From Turbatrix aceti (lineage: Eukaryota; Nematoda; Chromadorea; Rhabditida; Panagrolaimidae), in assembly GCA_963969345.1 (NCBI GenBank), contig OZ017770.1:2241246-2305245 (forward strand): 64,000 nucleotides of DNA, given 5' to 3'. The position numbers and the translations under genes were made by a program. Numbering within the stretch: position 1 is the stretch's first letter; each line of letters starts with the position of its first letter. Below, piece by piece: positions 1 to 11,169 of the stretch. The notes below the pieces were generated by a model, which saw nothing but the letters and a program-made list of their open reading frames with translations, ran no database searches and was not told the origin of the DNA.

Positions 1-41
1 ACAATATTCCAGAAAAAATTTTCTCAAAAAAAAACACTTAC

Positions 42-649
42 AGGACGTGGAAGTAAAAGGCAAAAATAACCCGATTGGCACCGTCATTTTGCATCGAATT
101 CCAAATTTGCTTGAAGCTGCCGAGAATCATGTTTCCGATTTTTTTTAACCAAAACAGGCTCTACAATTTCTTTTGCGGATCCAAAAAAGTCCGTAGCCAG
201 TAACTTACCTTACTGCCTAACCCCCCAGAAGCATCGCCAGGATTAACATCCTCGCTACCCTCGCCCAAATCGCCTGGCGTGGGGGAAACACTGTCACCTA
301 GCGTGTCGGAATTCCCCGGATCGCCGTCATCAGAGTCGTCGCTGGGAGGTGCCGGATCGCCGTACGTTTCAGCATTGAAGGGATCACCCAAGTCGTTGTC
401 TCCGAATCCTCGTCGCAGACGACTTCCCGTAGCGGTAATATCAGTAACATTGAACAGATCATGATTATCGGGGAGACGATAAGCCAAATAAAGCGGCACG
501 TGGACGAGGAAAATCAGGTACAACATGATAACTACTGCAGCAACAGTGGAACGAGCCGTGTTCCCACCAGAGTGGCAACAATGAAGAACGTGCCTTGGTT
601 CGTTGCCTGCATGCGTGCCCTCGCGCAGTGTCTGTCTAATCGAAAACAA
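42..649 (-). CDS. Unidentified membrane protein, two 5'-side exons (gene continues off the window)
   Basis: I do not recognise this gene. Two exons fit on the minus strand: 649-209, ending at a GTAAGT donor, and 160-42, which follows a TTGTAG acceptor and ends at another GTAAGT donor. The reading frame continues across the junction in phase 0. The first exon has a hydrophobic segment at about residues 35-56 (VAAVVIMLYLIFLVHVPLYL), then an N-glycosylation site (NVT), an RLRR furin-like site and a long acidic Asp/Gly/Ser/Pro-rich stretch. The second exon reads SLFWLKKIGNMILG onward and is amphipathic to hydrophobic. The Met at 649 is only the first ATG of the open frame; an internal TGCAG could be the true acceptor, so the N-terminus is uncertain. 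The gene leaves the window at position 1, so the 3' part is missing. Confidence 0.45.
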
Positions 650-2758
650 GTCAACTCATTTTTTGTCCGACCAATGCATAACTTGCATAATTCCAATTTT
701 GCTCTCAATTTTCTCGGTGTTCCGGTAATTTGACGAGATAAATTTAAAACTGATGCATCTTGTACAGATCCATGCTTATCCCTGACAGACTGAATAAGAC
801 TGCAAAATGCAAGTTATTGTCAAAAACGCAAGCATAAAAATTTGCATAATTAATTGTATTACGCAGTAACATCGGGGGTGCGCGCCCTCGCTCTCTCTTC
901 TGTGCAAGCTGTGAAGTCAACTAACTGACCATCGCCTCGGGTAAGCATTGTTTTGCCTCGGCGAGGTCTTTAACTCATCGGATGCTCAATTGTATGAAAG
1001 GCAACAAGTCTTTGTCTGTTAGCAGTCCTGAATTCTGTTTATGGCCATGCCTTGTCGTCACCAAATCACGCAATTTGTTTGGCCATGTCTCGTCTCTGGC
1101 CCTTTCTGACTTCTGCGCTTTACGATCGTTAGCTTGTTTGACGCAATCTCAACCCAAGTGGGGGAAGAAGCGTGTCACTGCCTAATGCACTTAAAGCTTA
1201 TCTTCCAAGTTTTGTTGCCAATCGAAAGCTAAAATTTTTTTGTTAGTCGAGCTTTGATACTACGTGTACTACAAAAAGCGTCTGGTGTTATTTGGCCATT
1301 TGATTGAATTTTCGCCTTCTGTTAGTTTAAATTTTGTAGGCAGCGCTTCGGCGCTTAGATCCTTATTGACAGCTAGAATTGATTGCTCTTTGGGACTTCG
1401 CTTTTTTTGCCAATGCGAATGGAAAAAGACTAAGCACTGGTGAACGTCGTCAAGATTGTTGACACTTATTGCCGGGCATACTGAAATATATCGCGATTTT
1501 TGGAAGAAGAAAAGGAATTTTGCCGACAAATGTTCGAATGACAGAAGTGCTGGTATGGTTATTCCGGAACCAACTTTCCGTCACGAAAGTCTGTAGCCAG
1601 GCTGACTGGGAAAGGCAGAAAACAAATTGTTTGGTTACATGGAATCCGTCTTGTCAAGCCGATTCTTCTTATCCATATTTTTTTCTTCCAAAAAAATTCT
1701 AGAAGGCAAAAAACCATTTTAACAAGTGCTAAATTGTCGTTGCAGCACAAATTGGCTTATCCCTTTCAATGAGCGCTCGCCGACCCCTTCGGCAAGTTGG
1801 TTGCCTAAATTCTTGACCACAGCCAAGGAGCGAGTCGTCTGGCACACAGCAGGCAAGGGGCGCGGACAACTTTTGGTCGGGGTTCTTCCCCTCTTTTTTA
1901 AAAAAATATGGTATCGAGCTTGTAGGGGTTGTTGTAATTATTTTACTCTTGCTCGGATGAATTGATAGCCAATATAAATTTTTTTGTTCAGTTAACGCTC
2001 GTTTGTTAGTTTAGGTGGATTTTTGACGCTCATTTGTCGGGTACCGGTCAAAAGGGATGCACATCACATTAACTCCCGGCGTTTTGACACTTTGTCCTTG
2101 TCCTTGCCGCACCTGATGGGTGCTGACAAAGTGTTAAACCGTTCGCTACGCCTCATTAATACTAATTTGTTTATGCGACAATTGTCTGTCATAGGTTCAC
2201 CTTACAAGTATGGATTACACCGCTGTTATGGTGTTTTTCAATGGCCAACTGCCAAATTAATGGGAGGGTTCTGTCAGGGGAGAAAGGTAAGGGTGACTCA
2301 CAGGTATTTCTTTGCCCCCTGCCCGGGGTGAACTGCATCTTTGCTAGTTTTTTTCATTATTGGCATGTTTGAACCGAACATACATTAGCTTAGAGGAAAC
2401 AAAAATGCGCGAAAGTGCGTGACGGCTCAGCGTAATGACCTAATCCGGTGCGGCGTCCCTAAAGACGTTATTTCTCCCTTCTTCTTTGACGTTGTTGCAT
2501 TTGTACAACTTTCTTTCCTTTTTCTGTTGGGATTACACAATTTTGCATTGACACATTTGGAATTGCCAACTTAGGTCTCTAAACCTTAGATGATGAATAA
2601 GAATGCTATGTTGAGGGGGGACAAGAAACATCTGTTTTTGGGAGGGAAGATATGCGATAATAAATTGTAAACGATGATTGACTACGTAAACGAATATATG
2701 TATCGTCCAAACAATGTTATCCCAATTGACCCGACATAGTTTTTTTTGTCCGTTGCAG
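650..2758. other. Non-coding interval
   Basis: There is no open frame with family resemblance or convincing splice structure here. It lies between two genes that diverge, so it should hold promoter elements for both, but I see no specific regulatory motif. Short ORFs on both strands have no recognisable composition. Confidence 0.5.
2749..2758 (+). promoter_or_regulatory. Splice acceptor bounding the 5' UTR of the L1CAM gene
   Basis: A pyrimidine run followed by CCGTTGCAG ends at 2758. No AG dinucleotide occurs between 2811 and the start codon at 2875, so a transcript spliced here would have a continuous 116-nt leader. The site could be a cis acceptor from an upstream non-coding exon or a trans-splice site. 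Confidence 0.5.
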
Positions 2759-2874
2759 GTTCTGCTTCCAATCCTGTGAAGCAGACCCCCACTGCCACGG
2801 AGAAACGAGGTAATTGAAATCTATCTGACTGTCATGCTTTGATCCATGTTACTGCTTTCTTCACTGCCGATAAC

Positions 2875-5800
2875 ATGCGTTGCATCAGGATATTCGTCAC
2901 TGCTGCCATTACCCTGCTTGGATTTTCGGCAAATGCACTTGGTAAAAAATCTCCCAAAATTTGGCAATCCCCGTATAACTGTACATTTCGTTCCAGGACC
3001 ACCAAAACTGGTGATTCAGCCACCCGATGAAGTCTGGTTTGAAGCTACTACTGCCGATAGCTTCAACGAAAACAAATTAACACTCCGCTGCGAAGCCGAG
3101 GGAAATCCCGAAATGTATGGGCTCTGATTCTTTGCAAATTTAAAAATGAAATTTAAGCTATGAATGGAGAAAAAATAACGAAAAAGTGCTTGTCGACGGC
3201 AAAACAATCGTATGGGCCAACGCACCCGACAGCGGAACAATTCTCTTCATCGAGCCTAAGCCTACGGATGTCGGGTACTACCAGTGCTTTGTATCCAACA
3301 TCTTTGGCACCGCTGTGTCAAACAAGGTTCATGTACAGCGAGGAGTACTCGATCACTTTCCACAGCGTCCGGTACAGAAAATTACAGTCACAGAGGGTGA
3401 TTCGCTGACAATAAATTGCAACCCGCCTTTTGGAATTCCAAAACCGACGGTTTTCTGGCTCTATCGTGATACAAACCAGTCATCGGTTATTGAAACCATA
3501 CGGCGACCACATGTTACCGTGGATCCCAATGGCAATCTGCACTTTTCAACTATTTATCCCCATGACGGGAGACCCAGTTTGTTGTATGAATGTGCAGCTA
3601 CGTCACCGGCCATGCGAGGCGAATACCGAGCAGGTGACCACGTTCAAATTGTCGTCAAACCCCGGCACCGTTAGTCACATTTTTTAATTTAAAATTCATT
3701 ACAAATTTAAAATTGCTTTTCAATCTTGTAGAGCCAATCATTCCTCCTCACATGCTCTTTGTCAGTCCGCCTATTGTGGAGGTGCGTGCCGGGCGTCGCT
3801 TGAAACTAATGTGCATTGTTGGCGGCAGGTAACTCGTGCTAGTGTTTTTCTTCTTAAGTGACAAATGATTTACGGGGTCTATTGCAGACCACTGCCGCAA
3901 GTTGAGTGGGCAAGGCTTGACGACAACCTGCCTAAGCACCGGATAAAAGATCTGAACTCGGTGGACACTGACTACGGCCGATCCTTGATCATCGATAACG
4001 TGCATCCCGATGACGCCGGGGTTTACGAGTGCAGAGTGGGGAAACTACACCACCAGATGACTGTCAAAGTCACAGCAGCTCCTTTTTGGGTCTATGAAGC
4101 GCCCAAGGATATAGAACAAGCAGAAGACAGCACAGCTGAACTGCAGTGCATGGCGGCAGGCGACCCACTGCCCCTCATTCAGTGGTTCATGAACGGACAG
4201 CCGCTTTATGGTAGAAAAATCATCAAACACGCATTTCCTTATTTGGAAAAATTTTAGAAATGCCCGATAACAGCAGACGACTGCTTCTTGATGCAGGACG
4301 TGTTCTCAGACTCGACACATTGAATCATGACGTCGACACCGGGGTTTATCAATGCAACGCATCCAATCCCCACGGTTATGTGTTTGCGAACGCGTTTGTA
4401 AACGTCAAAGCTCACGCTCCATACTTCCGGATGCCAGAACAACAAATTGTGAAAGCCGTTCGCAAGTCGGCTGTTGATTTAGATTGCGTCGTTGACGCAG
4501 CCCCGAATCCAGTGGTTCGATGGGTAAACGTCAACGATCAGCCAATTGTTGCCGTTCCCGGCAAAATACAAGTACACTTTTTTACTTCCTGTTTTTTTTC
4601 GTTCAACCGTTAAACCTTTTAGCTGCTCGCAAATCACACACTACGCATCTTTGATGCCAATGTGGCTGACGAAGGCTTTTACTACTGCAATGTGAGCAAC
4701 AAATACGGCCTGAACCGAGCTAGCGCTAAGCTTGAAATTTACAGTTTGTTTTTTATTGGTTTTCAGAAATGCTAAATTCAATTTTCAGATCCAACTTATT
4801 TTATTCAAGTTCCTGCACCAAAGAAAATTACGGTTGAAAGTCACGCTGCATTGGAGCTCAAATGCGAAGCTGCCAGCGATCCCCGTTTAAACATCGAATA
4901 TGTTTGGTCGGTCGATGGTCGTCAAATTAACGACACATCGTCCATAGAGGTTGTAAATGGTGTAAGCACGCTTAAGCTGCACGATCTTCGGGGCAATCAT
5001 TCTGGCTTAATAGACTGCAATGTCGTTACCGATGTTGACATCAAAGTTGCCGGAACGCAGTTGCTTGTTCGGGGTATGTGAATTGGACACTGTTGTGATG
5101 CTATTCAAAACAATTACACTTTAGACATCCCTGATCATCCGGCGGTAGCAAAAGTTGAATGCGCTTCCAGACGGGCTATTATCCGCTGGAAAGAGCCTAA
5201 CTCTCATGGCTCAGAAATCACACGTTACAACGTTGAACTAAAAACAGATTTTGAACCAAACAAATGGCGTCTGGCAATTGAGGAAACGTCTTTGGCATCC
5301 AAAGACTACCAAGCGTTGATAGAGCTCTCGCCATGGGTCAACTACACATTCAGAGTGACGGCGTTTAACTCGTATGGCGCCAGCGAACACGGATATCCTG
5401 ATGACGTTATTCCGAGGCGAGCCCATTGCATGACGCCTCGGGCCGTTCCGTATTCGAATCCCGAAAACGTCGTAGGATTTGGAAATGAGCCAAACAACAT
5501 TGTTATAAGCTGGAAACCGATGACAAAAGAAGACTGGAATGCGCCGGAGCTCAAATATCAAATTCGATACAAATTGAATCATCCGGACGAAGAATGGAAA
5601 GAATTTTTAATCGAGGATCCTCTAGCTGTGAGTTTTTGGCTTCAAAACAACTATTAATTCAAAGCTTCAGAATTCAACTGTTATCCGGGAACAGCCAACG
5701 TATCAGGAGTACCTCATCCAAGTGCAGGCTGTCAACGCCGAAGGTTACAGTTCCGTGGAACCTAAAACGATTTTGGGCTTTTCCGGCGAAGATGGTAATT

Positions 5801-7096
5801 TTTTTATTTAAGTAATAATTTATTACCAGAAATTTGAATTTACAGTGCCTTTAAATGCCGTTCAAAACTTCCACCTCAAACAATTTCACAACTTCTCATC
5901 TGTTAAATTTGGTTGGGATGCTGTCAATCCGGCGACTGTTCGAGGATACTTCAAAGGCTATAAATTAGTGTTCTGGGAGACAAATCGTCCGGAATACATG
6001 GATTTCCATGTGGTGCCCCGGGAGCGATTATTCACAACAATTGGCGGCCTCAAAGCAATGACAAACTACTCTGCCTGCGTGCATGTCATTAACATCGGCT
6101 TCCAGAGTGCTCCGAGTGAGACCGTATCCTTCAGCACGCCCGAAGGTGCTCCTTCTAAAGTCCACAACCTTCGGGTCCACGCTGTGGGCTCTAATTCGGT
6201 GGTTGCGATGTGGGAGGAGCCACGACATCCGAATGGTCGACTTCGGGGATACTTTATTACCTTCCAAAACTTGACAAGCGGCCAAATTGAAGAAACTTAC
6301 GTGTTCTTCCGACAGAAATATTATTTGCACGAGTCTTTGGCTCCTGATTCGTCGTATAAGGTTTCTGTTTGGGCAGAGACAAATGGAGGCGAGGGACCGA
6401 AGGTTACAAAAATGATCAAGACCTATCCATTCAGAGGTTAGTTGGAATTAACAAATTTATAGAACAAAAATTTTTTAGCACCGGATGCCCCCAGTTTCGA
6501 AGCCAAGGCTGTCACTGGAAAAACCATTGCAATCAGTTGGCTTCCGTCCAATGGCTCGGATTGGAGCATGCCCGGATCGTCGCTCTATGTTAACTACTCC
6601 AAAGAAAATTCAAATGAATGGCGACAGACTCCGGACATCGATCTGCCTCATACCGACATTATTTTAGACGACCTAGAAGAAAATACAAACTACATAGTTG
6701 TTGCCGTTGCCAAGGAAGGCAGACGAACGGCCGAAGCATTGCCAATCGTCGTCTTCACCGAAGGAAAGCATTCCATATCGCATATCAATCACGGTAAGCT
6801 CTTTCAACTTTTTTCATCATAAATCATTGTTTTTTTTAGAAAATCTTCAAAACGCCGTCTGGTTTATAGCCATTCTGTGTGCCTTAGCTGTGACACTCGT
6901 GCTGATCTGTTGCATGTGTGCATGTGCCAGACAAAGGAGTGGAAAGTATGCTGTAAAACGCAAAGAAATTGAGCATGGGCTGTACGCGTCACCTGTAAGC
7001 GGTCCTACAATCAACGTCGTCGAAGCGGAAGACGAACACAAGAAGTTCATCGAGTATCAATACGGTTGCATAGAAAAAGAGCCAGAAATGTTGTAG
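2875..7096 (+). CDS. L1CAM/neuroglian-family neural cell adhesion molecule
   Basis: This is a type I membrane adhesion protein of 1208 aa, the normal L1 length. Thirteen exons: 2875-2941, 2997-3114, 3158-3669, 3732-3828, 3888-4210, 4258-4571, 4623-4743, 4789-5073, 5125-5627, 5671-5794, 5846-6436, 6479-6793, 6840-7096; the sum is divisible by three. A signal peptide (MRCIRIFVTAAITLLGFSANA) is followed by six Ig domains, each with the paired Cys and a Trp (for example LRCEAEGNPE...YYQCFVSN), then five FnIII domains, a transmembrane helix near residues 1129-1151 and a 57-residue tail. The juxtamembrane SGKYAVKRKE matches the L1 family's GKY-V-KE region. The 6 Ig + 5 FnIII order identifies the family. 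The tail stops without the typical C-terminal FIGQY ankyrin-binding motif; only FIEYQYG (about 1193-1199) is present. In C. elegans the relatives are SAX-7 and LAD-2, and the short tail resembles LAD-2. Confidence 0.93.
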
Positions 7097-7288
7097 TGGG
7101 CGTAAATTATGTTATATTTTTAACTATATCCGTTAAATTTTTCTAAAAATTTTGCTACATTTTTTCACTTTGTTCATCGTTTGCCTCATTTGACACGATA
7201 AAAAATATAAAATATTTATCTCGGAAACTGGATTATGCATTATTGTTTGGGAAAAAAAGAGAAATAAGGGAAAAAAGCATATGTTTGA

Positions 7289-10200
7289 TCATTTCTTTTT
7301 GCCGGATTTGATGCTGCCAGTGCTTCCATGCACGTTGTTATTCTTTGCTCTGTCTTCTTCACGAAAGCTGTCAAACATCCGTTTTAAATCTGATACCGGT
7401 TTTTGCTTTTCGGCATGAAGGCCGTCAACGGGATTCCAATCAAGACTTTCTCGTGATCCATTGCTGCTGCTTGGCTAAAAAAGTCCACGTCCACATCAAA
7501 AATTAAAAATTGGAAAAACTGTGTAGTGCAAATAAAAAATCAGGGCGCTCGGTACACTTCATATCTTCAAATTGCAAAAAAAAACATACGGCTGACTCGT
7601 CGTCAACTGATTCACTGTGTGCAGGATCTCCAGCGGACTTTCTGCGAAGATATGCCTCTCGCACCTTTTTACGGGCTTTAACCATGCGAGACATCGTGCT
7701 TTTTTCCTAGAAGGTTACGTCAGCAAAAGATTGTTAAAACTTTGTTTTCAGGGGATGTGTGCTACAGTGCAAAAAAAAACAAGGTGAATATTAGCATTCA
7801 GGTGATGTTAAAATTTTAAATAAAGCATACCGCAAAATCAGTTTGGCATTCTTTGTCGCTGCATTCTGCCTCGTCGGTTTGTTCAAGCTCGGAGACCATT
7901 TCGAAGATATCTGTTTGCATCTCGTTCTCGATAAAATCGACAATTTGTGTTTGTAGTTGCCGATCATACATGTGAATCCTATCAGTTTGAATTTCATTGT
8001 TCTAAAAATTAAAGTCCATCTACTATACAACATGCAATACAATTGTAAACGAACATTATAAGTCGGATTAGTGGTTATGACCTCAGCTTCACGGTATTCA
8101 ACTGTGGGGGTTTGGGTTTCCTCTTCCTTGCTTATGACAGGGTCAGTTTGTAGTTCCTGGTTGGCTATTGAGATACTTTCAGATACATCTGTTTGTATGC
8201 CAGAATCACAATTTTCATAAAATTCAGTCTGGGCTCCTTCGTCATTTCTGAAAATAAACATTAAGTCATAAAACAATTTATGTGGTAGGTGTTTAATGTC
8301 TGAACTCAAGCAAAACACAACTTACAGAAGTATGATATCAGTTTGCGTGTCAGCTTCGTAATAAACGACAGTTGGGAGGGGAGATCTGCTTGGAATGCTT
8401 ATTCGAGTCGGATCCGTCTGTTGAACAAGATTTTCTAGATAAGTTTCAGCGAGACCGGATTCATCCGCTTTTTTGAGTTCTTCAGCAACAGCCAGAATTC
8501 TTGGCATACCAGTCTTTTCATCAAGGTCTTCGAAAATTGGAGGAAGCTCAATGCCAGCATCTTTGGCTTCTTCCTGGATTTGGCTCATAACATTTCGTCG
8601 TGTGTCAGCGCTAAGCATTGGCAACAAGTATTTTGCTGTTTTGCTCTTACCCCACATCTTCATCATACCCATTGACGCTCCATGATGATCTCCTTCTGAA
8701 AACCCTCCCGTTTTAATTCTAAAAATATTTATAATTTTTTACCAGATAGCTTAGCTTGGTAGTCAAGGAGTAGCTTCATGAGCATTCGTTTGTACAAATC
8801 TTCTAGGGCAGCTTGGATGACACTAATACACATGCTGACCAGAGAGAGACCGATTATGACAAAAATAAAGCACACCACCATGATGCTAAAATTGTGACAA
8901 AAATTTTATGAATACCTTTAAAATTAAACTTACTCTCTTCTCTTGACAGCAATGTCACCGAGACCAATTGTAGACATGCTAATGAACATGAAATACCAGC
9001 TTTCTCCGTAGGTCCAGTCTTCCCAAATTTTAAACAATGCAGCACACAAAAAAATCCAGCCAATCGTAATTACAAGTGCCACGCTGACAGGCATATTTTG
9101 AATTGGCTGATTTTCGGGGATCAATTCAAGCGCATCGTTTTCGTCGTCAAATACAGCGTCTTCCGAGAGTTCGCCCTGCGTGCCTCCAACTTCGAGGTCA
9201 AGAGACAGCTGATCAATAGTGCCTTCTTCTGACACGTTTCTTAGATTGAAGCTGACTCTTCTACTTGCATTCGGAATCTTTAGACCGTCATCTGTAGATT
9301 CACCAAGTTCGATGGCAATATCGGGTGGAGGTGGCTGCTTTTTGGGAAATACACGAATTTTGCTTTTTATCGTGTTGCAGTAGTCGAGAAATTCATTTAT
9401 TGATTTGTACAAAAATTTTCCCAGGTCGTTGAGTGTCATGAGCATGATTGGGATTCCGACGATGCCATAGATAACAGTAGCAATGCGTCCGGCAACAGTA
9501 CTGCATGCTATATCTCCATACCCTAAAATATTTCATTTGATTGGTCACAAGATATTTTTTTTCTCTCAAACCGATTGTTGTGAAGACAGTTCCGGCAAAA
9601 TACATTGCAGTCATGAAAGTCCACTCAGGTTCACGCGTAAAGGTGACTCCGAGTTGAGAATGGAAGTGATCGATTGCTTCATTCAAAAAATCATGTCTTT
9701 TTTCATTACTTTCTGCGGCCTGATCTCTGACTATTTCATCCATTCGCTTAAGCAAGAGACTGCGTTCTCTCTGATATGTGTTTGTCCTGAAAAGCGAAAG
9801 CAAACGTCATTGAACGTCGTTGCAATGTGATTGAGGGGACTGATTACGATTTGATTACCTCTGACGCACTTGTTCCGCATCTGCTTCGTTTTCAAGCCAG
9901 TAAAAAACCGATGCACCCAATAGCATGTAAAACATGACAGCAATTAGAGGAACAAGGTACTTGATATGACGACGTTTATAGAATTTTTTAAATGCTACTT
10001 TGAATTTTTTAAATTTAGTCTGTGGTACATTCTGTAGGGTGTCTTTGGTACGCTGTAGCGCATCTTGTACCGATAATTTAGTTGCATTTGATGCAGGTCG
10101 AATGAGTGTACTACCGCTACGACCACCACCACCCCCGCCTGTCGAATTGATGGAGTGGAAAGTTCGCTTCGAAGCAACTGAGTCGGTTCGATTTGTCTGC

Positions 10201-10370
10201 CTGGGATAGCCTGGAACAAAAACAAAACAAACATATGAGTGGTAATGATTTCCCAAGTGCTAACCGTGACTTTGAAGTTGCTGTGCCACGGAAGCTTGTC
10301 TGGATATCTGTGAAAAGGTATTGGAACTCGGCGTCTGCCGAGGTCTGGATCTGTTGAATATCACCGGCAT
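7289..10370 (-). CDS. twk: Two-pore-domain (K2P/TWK) potassium channel with QTD-repeat tail
   Basis: This is a plasma-membrane leak K+ channel subunit of 813 aa. Ten exons (5' to 3'): 10370-10265, 10210-9859, 9786-9572, 9522-8934, 8885-8743, 8695-8326, 8247-8055, 8001-7831, 7706-7590, 7474-7289; the sum is divisible by three. TM1 is about residues 118-141. The first pore loop carries TTIGYGD (222-228) and the second STIGLGD (408-414), followed by the TWK-typical VKRRD and a last helix with the conserved GLSLVSMCI. The long TM2-TM3 linker (about 250-370) is acidic, and a six-Gly run lies in the N-terminal tail. The tail after residue 470 contains eleven QT motifs at near 12-residue spacing (separate entry), then a basic segment and a C-terminus ending SGKKK. 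The start codon lies 3 nt after a TTTGCAG acceptor. The junction 8055/8001 uses a weak GTTCGT donor and is the least certain. Confidence 0.92.
7837..8345 (-). repeat. Protein-level array of about 12-residue QT[D/E] repeats in the K2P channel tail
   Basis: In the channel model, Gln of a QT pair falls at residues 586, 598, 610, 625, 637, 661, 673, 685, 697 and 709, with one more at 561. Spacings are 12, 12, 15, 12, 24, 12, 12, 12, 12. The third residue is mostly Asp or Glu (TQTD, AQTE, IQTD, LQTD, TQTP, IQTD, LQTQ, MQTD, EQTD, CQTD). The array is split over three exons and its codons vary (ACT, ACA, ACC), so it is an old, protein-level repeat and not recent DNA slippage. Confidence 0.85.
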
Positions 10371-10373
10371 GAT

Positions 10374-11169
10374 CTGCAAACCGTGAACAACGCACGCGTT
10401 AACATATGATTTTCTAAAACTCACGTAATAGTGTCAAAATTGCGTAGTTATATTTAAATAAATAATGTCATGGATCAAGAAGCATAATCATTGGAATAAG
10501 GATTGTTAGTGGTAGTTGTCTCATGAACGCGTCAAGCAACGGTGATGCTTAGAAAGACACACTGACTATATAACAAAGGATCAAGTGTACAACCGAAAAA
10601 CAATGTTGGATGAATGGAAGACACAACGAAGCCGCCGCCGTGGTTCACGTTTTTCACTATCAGGTAGGGAAGATTTGTTCTCAAGGCTAGAGAAACAACT
10701 GACTTTTTTAACGCTTTAACGGCTGCAGCCACCGCTGTCGTGTTTTCTTTTAGATTAAAGTATCGAATCTGTTACATCCACTCCAGTATTTTTGGCATCA
10801 TTTGATTGGGCGAGCCCAAATGCTAGACTTTCTATTCACCTGACACGGCATGCTGGCAGATACATTTATTAGGTGTTTTTTTTTATTAAGAAACAAAACT
10901 CAATCATTCTTAATTATAAAAAAGGTTCAAGTTCAGGATTGTCTCACTCATCAACGGCAGCGGATGCAAGGTTGAAGGTGCTGACATACCCATGTGTTAT
11001 AAATTGAATACGGCTTGTCGGAAAGATGACACGTTGTTTATCTTGTGAGGGAGTAACTTGATTGATTGCATATATTGTTTTCGTACTTTGTTATCTTTAT
11101 TACCGACCATTTATGGAAATTTACAAACATATAAATTAATAGCTTTCATGAACCCGTGAAAAAACTGAT
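10374..11169. other. Non-coding interval between two minus-strand genes
   Basis: This lies upstream of the K2P channel gene and downstream of the GPCR gene. It should hold the channel promoter and the GPCR 3' UTR. I see no coding exon or clear element. Confidence 0.5.
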
